8,272 nt of DNA from CALACW01 sp002431305 (lineage in GTDB: Bacteria; Bacillota; Clostridia; Oscillospirales; Acutalibacteraceae), in NCBI GenBank assembly GCA_937890355.1, contig CALACW010000151.1, positions 1 to 8,272 of the forward strand. Reading direction: 5' to 3'. Both the position numbers and the translations under genes were made by a program. Of this stretch, positions 5,476 to 8,272 are shown one piece after another. The notes under the pieces are model-generated. The model was not told the origin of the DNA. It made no database searches and saw only the letters and a list, made by a program, of their open reading frames with translations. How positions within the stretch are numbered: position 1 is the first letter of the stretch; each line of letters begins with the position of its first letter.

Positions 5476-6238
5476 ATTTAATGTTAAAAAGTCTTTTCGT
5501 GTTTTTATTTGCTTCGTCGATAACCGTCTGAGGAGCGATACCGCGTATTTCCGCGATTTTTTCTGCGGCGAATTTAATTAACGACGAGTCGTTTCGCTTG
5601 CCTCTGTACGGGACGGGCGCCATGTACGGGCAGTCAGTTTCGAGCAGGAGCCTGTCAAGCGGAACATATTTTGCCGTCTCGACGCTTTTTACCGCATTTT
5701 TAAACGTAACGACTCCGCCGAAGCCCAAATACATTCCGAGGTTTAATACATCCCGCGCTGTCTCGACCGAACCCGAGAAGCAGTGAAGCACGCCCTTCGG
5801 CTTGTATTTTTTTAACAATTCGAGCGTGTCGGCGTGAGCCTCGCGGTCATGGACGATAACGGGGAGATTCATTTCGTTCGCCTTTATAAGCTGGCGGGTA
5901 AATACGTCAATCTGAACGTCCCTCGGAATCCCGTCATAGTGATAATCAAGTCCGATTTCGCCGACGGCGACGCACTTTTTCTCACTTAAAAGAGGATAAA
6001 TTTTTTCGAGTTCGTCCTTGTAATTATCCTTAATGTCCTCGGGGTGAAGTCCGCACGAGGCGTATATGAACGGATATTTTTCGGCGTATGAAAGGGATAT
6101 CAGGCTCGAATTATAATCCGTCGCGCAGTTTATAACGTTCGAAACTCCTTTTTCGTTCAATGAATTTAAAACCTCGTCTCTGTCCGAATCGAACGCCGAA
6201 TCGTTATAGTGTGCGTGAGAGTCAAATATATTATTCAT
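5474..6238 (-). CDS. tatD: TatD family metal-dependent hydrolase (nuclease)
   Basis: This 254-residue protein is a full-length TatD-family TIM-barrel hydrolase of the amidohydrolase superfamily, a cytoplasmic metal-dependent DNase/exonuclease linked to DNA repair and 3'-end processing. All signature metal ligands are visible: H8 and H10 in D-S-H-A-H, E94 in V-G-E-I-G-L-D-Y, H130 in I-V-H-D-R, H152 in L-H-C-F-S-G, and D202 in L-E-T-D-C-P-Y. The ATG directly abuts the metG stop codon (TAAATG); the ribosome-binding site in the end of metG is weak (AAGATAAGA), so translation is probably coupled to metG. The metG-tatD adjacency is conserved in Firmicutes (metS-yabD in Bacillus subtilis), which supports the call. 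The individual substrate is not determined by sequence, since the family includes RNA- and D-aminoacyl-tRNA-acting enzymes. Confidence 0.93.
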   Translation of the reverse strand: MNNIFDSHAHYNDSAFDSDRDEVLNSLNEKGVSNVINCATDYNSSLISLSYAEKYPFIYASCGLHPEDIKDNYKDELEKIYPLLSEKKCVAVGEIGLDYHYDGIPRDVQIDVFTRQLIKANEMNLPVIVHDREAHADTLELLKKYKPKGVLHCFSGSVETARDVLNLGMYLGFGGVVTFKNAVKSVETAKYVPLDRLLLETDCPYMAPVPYRGKRNDSSLIKFAAEKIAEIRGIAPQTVIDEANKNTKRLFNIK

Positions 6239-8191
6239 TTATCTTATCTTGGTTCCGACGGGCATTGAGTCGACGAATACAACCTTAACGTCGTCCTCCG
6301 AACAGTCACCCGCGAGAATCATTCCGGCAGATTCGACTCCGCAGAGCGTTGCGGGCTTTAAGTTCGCGACAACGATAACCTTATGACCGATAAGCTGTTC
6401 GGGCTCGTACCATTTTGCAATGCCGGAAGCTACGGTTCTCGGAGTTCCCGTGCCGTCGTCGAGCGTGAGCTTTAAAAGTTTCTTAGCGCGTTTTACATGC
6501 TCGCAGTCCTTGATTTCGGCGACGCGGAGTTCGACCTTCGCAAAGTCGTCTATGCCTATCTGTGCTATGCCCTCGATTGCCTCTTTAACTTTGTTGTTGT
6601 TAGCCTGCTCGGCTTTTATCTTAGCCTCTGTTTCGGCTTTGATCTCCTCGATCATCTTCTGCGCGTCGATTCGTGCGAACAGGGGAGTTGCAGTGCCGAC
6701 CTTTGCTCCCTCTTTGACAGCGCCGAACGTCTTAACGCTCTCGTAGTCGGTTATATCCGTGTTAAGCTGCGAGAATATCGCCTTTGCCGTCTCGGGCATA
6801 AAGGGTGAGATGAGAACGGCGAGAATTCTTATGGATTCGACAAGATTATAGAGAACGGTCGAAAGTCTGTCCTTTTTCTCCTCGTCCTTGGCAAGCGCCC
6901 AGGGCATTGTCTCGTCGATATATTTATTGCATCTCTTTGCAATACTCATCACCGTGTCTAGAGCGTCGGCGATATGGAACGTATCCATTGCCTGTTCGAA
7001 CGGTTTATATGCGTTTGAAGCGAGGGATTTAAGTTCGTCGTCAATAGGCTCCGAAGCCGTATTGCAGGGCAGAACGCCGTCAAAATATTTGTTGACCATG
7101 GCGACAGTGCGGTTTACGAGGTTGCCGAGCGTGTTGGCAAGATCGGAATTGAAACGCTCTATCATTGTGTCGTAAGATATGGAGCCGTCCTGTGCGTGGG
7201 GCATTTCGGAGAGAAGATAGTATCTTACCGCGTCGACGCCGAAACGCTTTACGAGATCCTCGGCGTAAATTACGTTGCCCTTCGACTTGGACATTTTATC
7301 CTCGCCGAAGAGAAGCCACGGATGACCGTAAACCTGCTTGGGCAGAGGCTCGCCTAAAGCCATGAGCATGATAGGCCAGTAGATGGTGTGGAATCGGATA
7401 ATATCCTTACCGATAATGTGAACGTCGGCGGGCCAGTATTTTTTATACATTTCGCTGCTGCCGTCGGGGTCGTAGCCGAGGGCGGTGATGTAGTTCGAAA
7501 GCGCGTCTATCCATACGTATATAACGTGCTTTTCGTCAAACGTAACGGGTATTCCCCATTTAAACGACGTACGCGATACGCACAGGTCCTGGAGTCCGGG
7601 CTTGATGAAGTTATTGAGCATCTCTTTCTTTCTGCTCTCGGGGTAGATGAAGTCGGGATTTTTCTCGATATGCTCCTCGAGTCTCTTCTGATACTTTGAA
7701 AGTTTGAGAAAGTATGCCTCCTCCTTTGCATTCGTGACCTCGCGGCCGCAGTCGGGACATTTGCCGTCTACGAGCTGGGAGTCGGTAAAGAAGCTCTCGC
7801 ACGGAACGCAGTAGTGACCCTCGTAAGAGCCTTTGTAAATATCGCCCTGGTCATAGAGCTTTTTAAATATTTTCTGAACGCATTTCTCGTGGTAGCCGTC
7901 GGTCGTTCTGATAAATTTATCGTAAGTCGTGTTGAGCATGTCGCAGATTTCTCTGATTTCTCCGGAAACCCTGTCGACGTACTCCTTGGGCGTAACGCCC
8001 GCCGTCTTAGCGTACTCTTCAATCTTCTGACCGTGCTCGTCCGTTCCGGTGAGGAAGAATACGTCATAACCCTGGAGTCTTTTAAATCTCGCTATGGCGT
8101 CGGTAAGCACTATTTCATAAGAATTTCCTATATGCGGTTTTCTCGAAGTGTAAGCTATCGCGGTGGTAATGTAGTATTTTTTCTTTTCCAT
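6239..8191 (-). CDS. metG: Methionine--tRNA ligase (methionyl-tRNA synthetase)
   Basis: The enzyme charges tRNA-Met with methionine using ATP; it is an essential cytoplasmic class I synthetase. The 650 residues match the long form. The Rossmann-fold catalytic domain has the HIGH-type motif P-H-I-G-N (19-23) and the K-M-S-K-S loop (299-303). The connective peptide carries a four-cysteine zinc site (C128, C131, C145, C148). The anticodon-binding helical domain lies at about 350-500. A charged, probably coiled linker (about 500-540) leads to the C-terminal tRNA-binding (Trbp111/EMAP-like OB) domain, residues 545-650, found in many bacterial MetRS dimers. The ATG at 8191 is supported by GGAGGT 7 bases upstream. 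It heads the operon with tatD and pfkB and has its own promoter. No T-box is visible in the short (about 20-base) leader, so it does not look controlled by a tRNA-sensing leader. The His-Ile-Gly-Asn form is common in this clade. Confidence 0.97.
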   Translation of the reverse strand: MEKKKYYITTAIAYTSRKPHIGNSYEIVLTDAIARFKRLQGYDVFFLTGTDEHGQKIEEYAKTAGVTPKEYVDRVSGEIREICDMLNTTYDKFIRTTDGYHEKCVQKIFKKLYDQGDIYKGSYEGHYCVPCESFFTDSQLVDGKCPDCGREVTNAKEEAYFLKLSKYQKRLEEHIEKNPDFIYPESRKKEMLNNFIKPGLQDLCVSRTSFKWGIPVTFDEKHVIYVWIDALSNYITALGYDPDGSSEMYKKYWPADVHIIGKDIIRFHTIYWPIMLMALGEPLPKQVYGHPWLLFGEDKMSKSKGNVIYAEDLVKRFGVDAVRYYLLSEMPHAQDGSISYDTMIERFNSDLANTLGNLVNRTVAMVNKYFDGVLPCNTASEPIDDELKSLASNAYKPFEQAMDTFHIADALDTVMSIAKRCNKYIDETMPWALAKDEEKKDRLSTVLYNLVESIRILAVLISPFMPETAKAIFSQLNTDITDYESVKTFGAVKEGAKVGTATPLFARIDAQKMIEEIKAETEAKIKAEQANNNKVKEAIEGIAQIGIDDFAKVELRVAEIKDCEHVKRAKKLLKLTLDDGTGTPRTVASGIAKWYEPEQLIGHKVIVVANLKPATLCGVESAGMILAGDCSEDDVKVVFVDSMPVGTKIR

Positions 8192-8198
8192 AATTTAT

Positions 8199-8246
8199 AC
8201 CTCCGTATACAGAATATATTATAAACGCTGACGGCTTGTATTGCAA
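8199..8246 (-). promoter_or_regulatory. Promoter and ribosome-binding site of the metG operon
   Basis: On the minus strand, TTGCAA (8246 to 8241) and a perfect TATAAT (8223 to 8218) are spaced by 17 bases, a good sigma-A promoter. Transcription would begin near 8211, giving a leader of about 20 bases. GGAGGT (8204 to 8199) is the ribosome-binding site, 7 bases from the ATG at 8191. The short leader leaves no room for a riboswitch or T-box. Confidence 0.78.
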
Positions 8247-8272
8247 GAAAGAATTTGATATTTGCCTCTTGA

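Noticed and set aside
7388..8224. Several plus-strand frames opposite metG
   Set aside because: They are antisense to an intact, motif-complete metG; codon structure follows metG, not these frames.

Overview
The window looks like a chromosomal segment of a gut-type Clostridia (Oscillospiraceae/Ruminococcaceae-like Firmicutes). The grounds are strong GGAGG-type ribosome-binding sites, TTG/ATG starts, sigma-A-like promoters with 17-base spacers, many hairpin-plus-T-run terminators, a clostridial-type methionyl-tRNA synthetase carrying a four-cysteine zinc knuckle and a C-terminal tRNA-binding domain, and the metG-tatD order that is common in Firmicutes. This placement is inferred from protein style and gene order; no 16S or other marker is present.

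Left part (1-1735, + strand): a good promoter (about 101-129) precedes a leader of roughly 200 bases that contains a terminator-like hairpin (262-290). The leader ends at a TTG-started polytopic permease of the ArsB/NhaD/SLC13 (CitMHS) superfamily (336-1643), closed by a strong terminator (1692-1735). The leader layout suggests premature-termination control, but I recognise no known riboswitch in it.

Middle part (1741-3172, + strand): a compact three-gene cassette of phage-tail character. It holds a BppU-type baseplate upper protein (1804-2508), a second tail-like protein translationally coupled to it (2508-2957), and a 44-codon TTG-started small gene (2963-3097). It is bounded by terminators on both sides (1692-1735 and 3125-3172). 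No capsid, portal, terminase, integrase, lysis or other tail gene is in the window, so this is either an orphan receptor-binding module or a prophage remnant. A gene-poor stretch follows (3173-3564) with a degraded C-terminal gene fragment. Its last codons and 3' flank resemble bases 2-54 of the window, so the permease and the phage cassette are flanked by diverged direct repeats.

Right part: a monocistronic cytoplasmic glycerophosphodiester phosphodiesterase (3627-4349, + strand) has its own promoter (3565-3593). It converges on a minus-strand operon metG-tatD-pfkB (8191 down to 4568) transcribed from a promoter at about 8218-8246. metG and tatD abut directly and tatD and pfkB are 12 bases apart. 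The convergent junction (4350-4567) holds three consecutive hairpins. The operon joins translation (Met-tRNA synthesis), a TatD metal-dependent nuclease and a ribokinase-family sugar/nucleoside kinase; the third gene's place in this otherwise conserved neighbourhood is lineage-specific.
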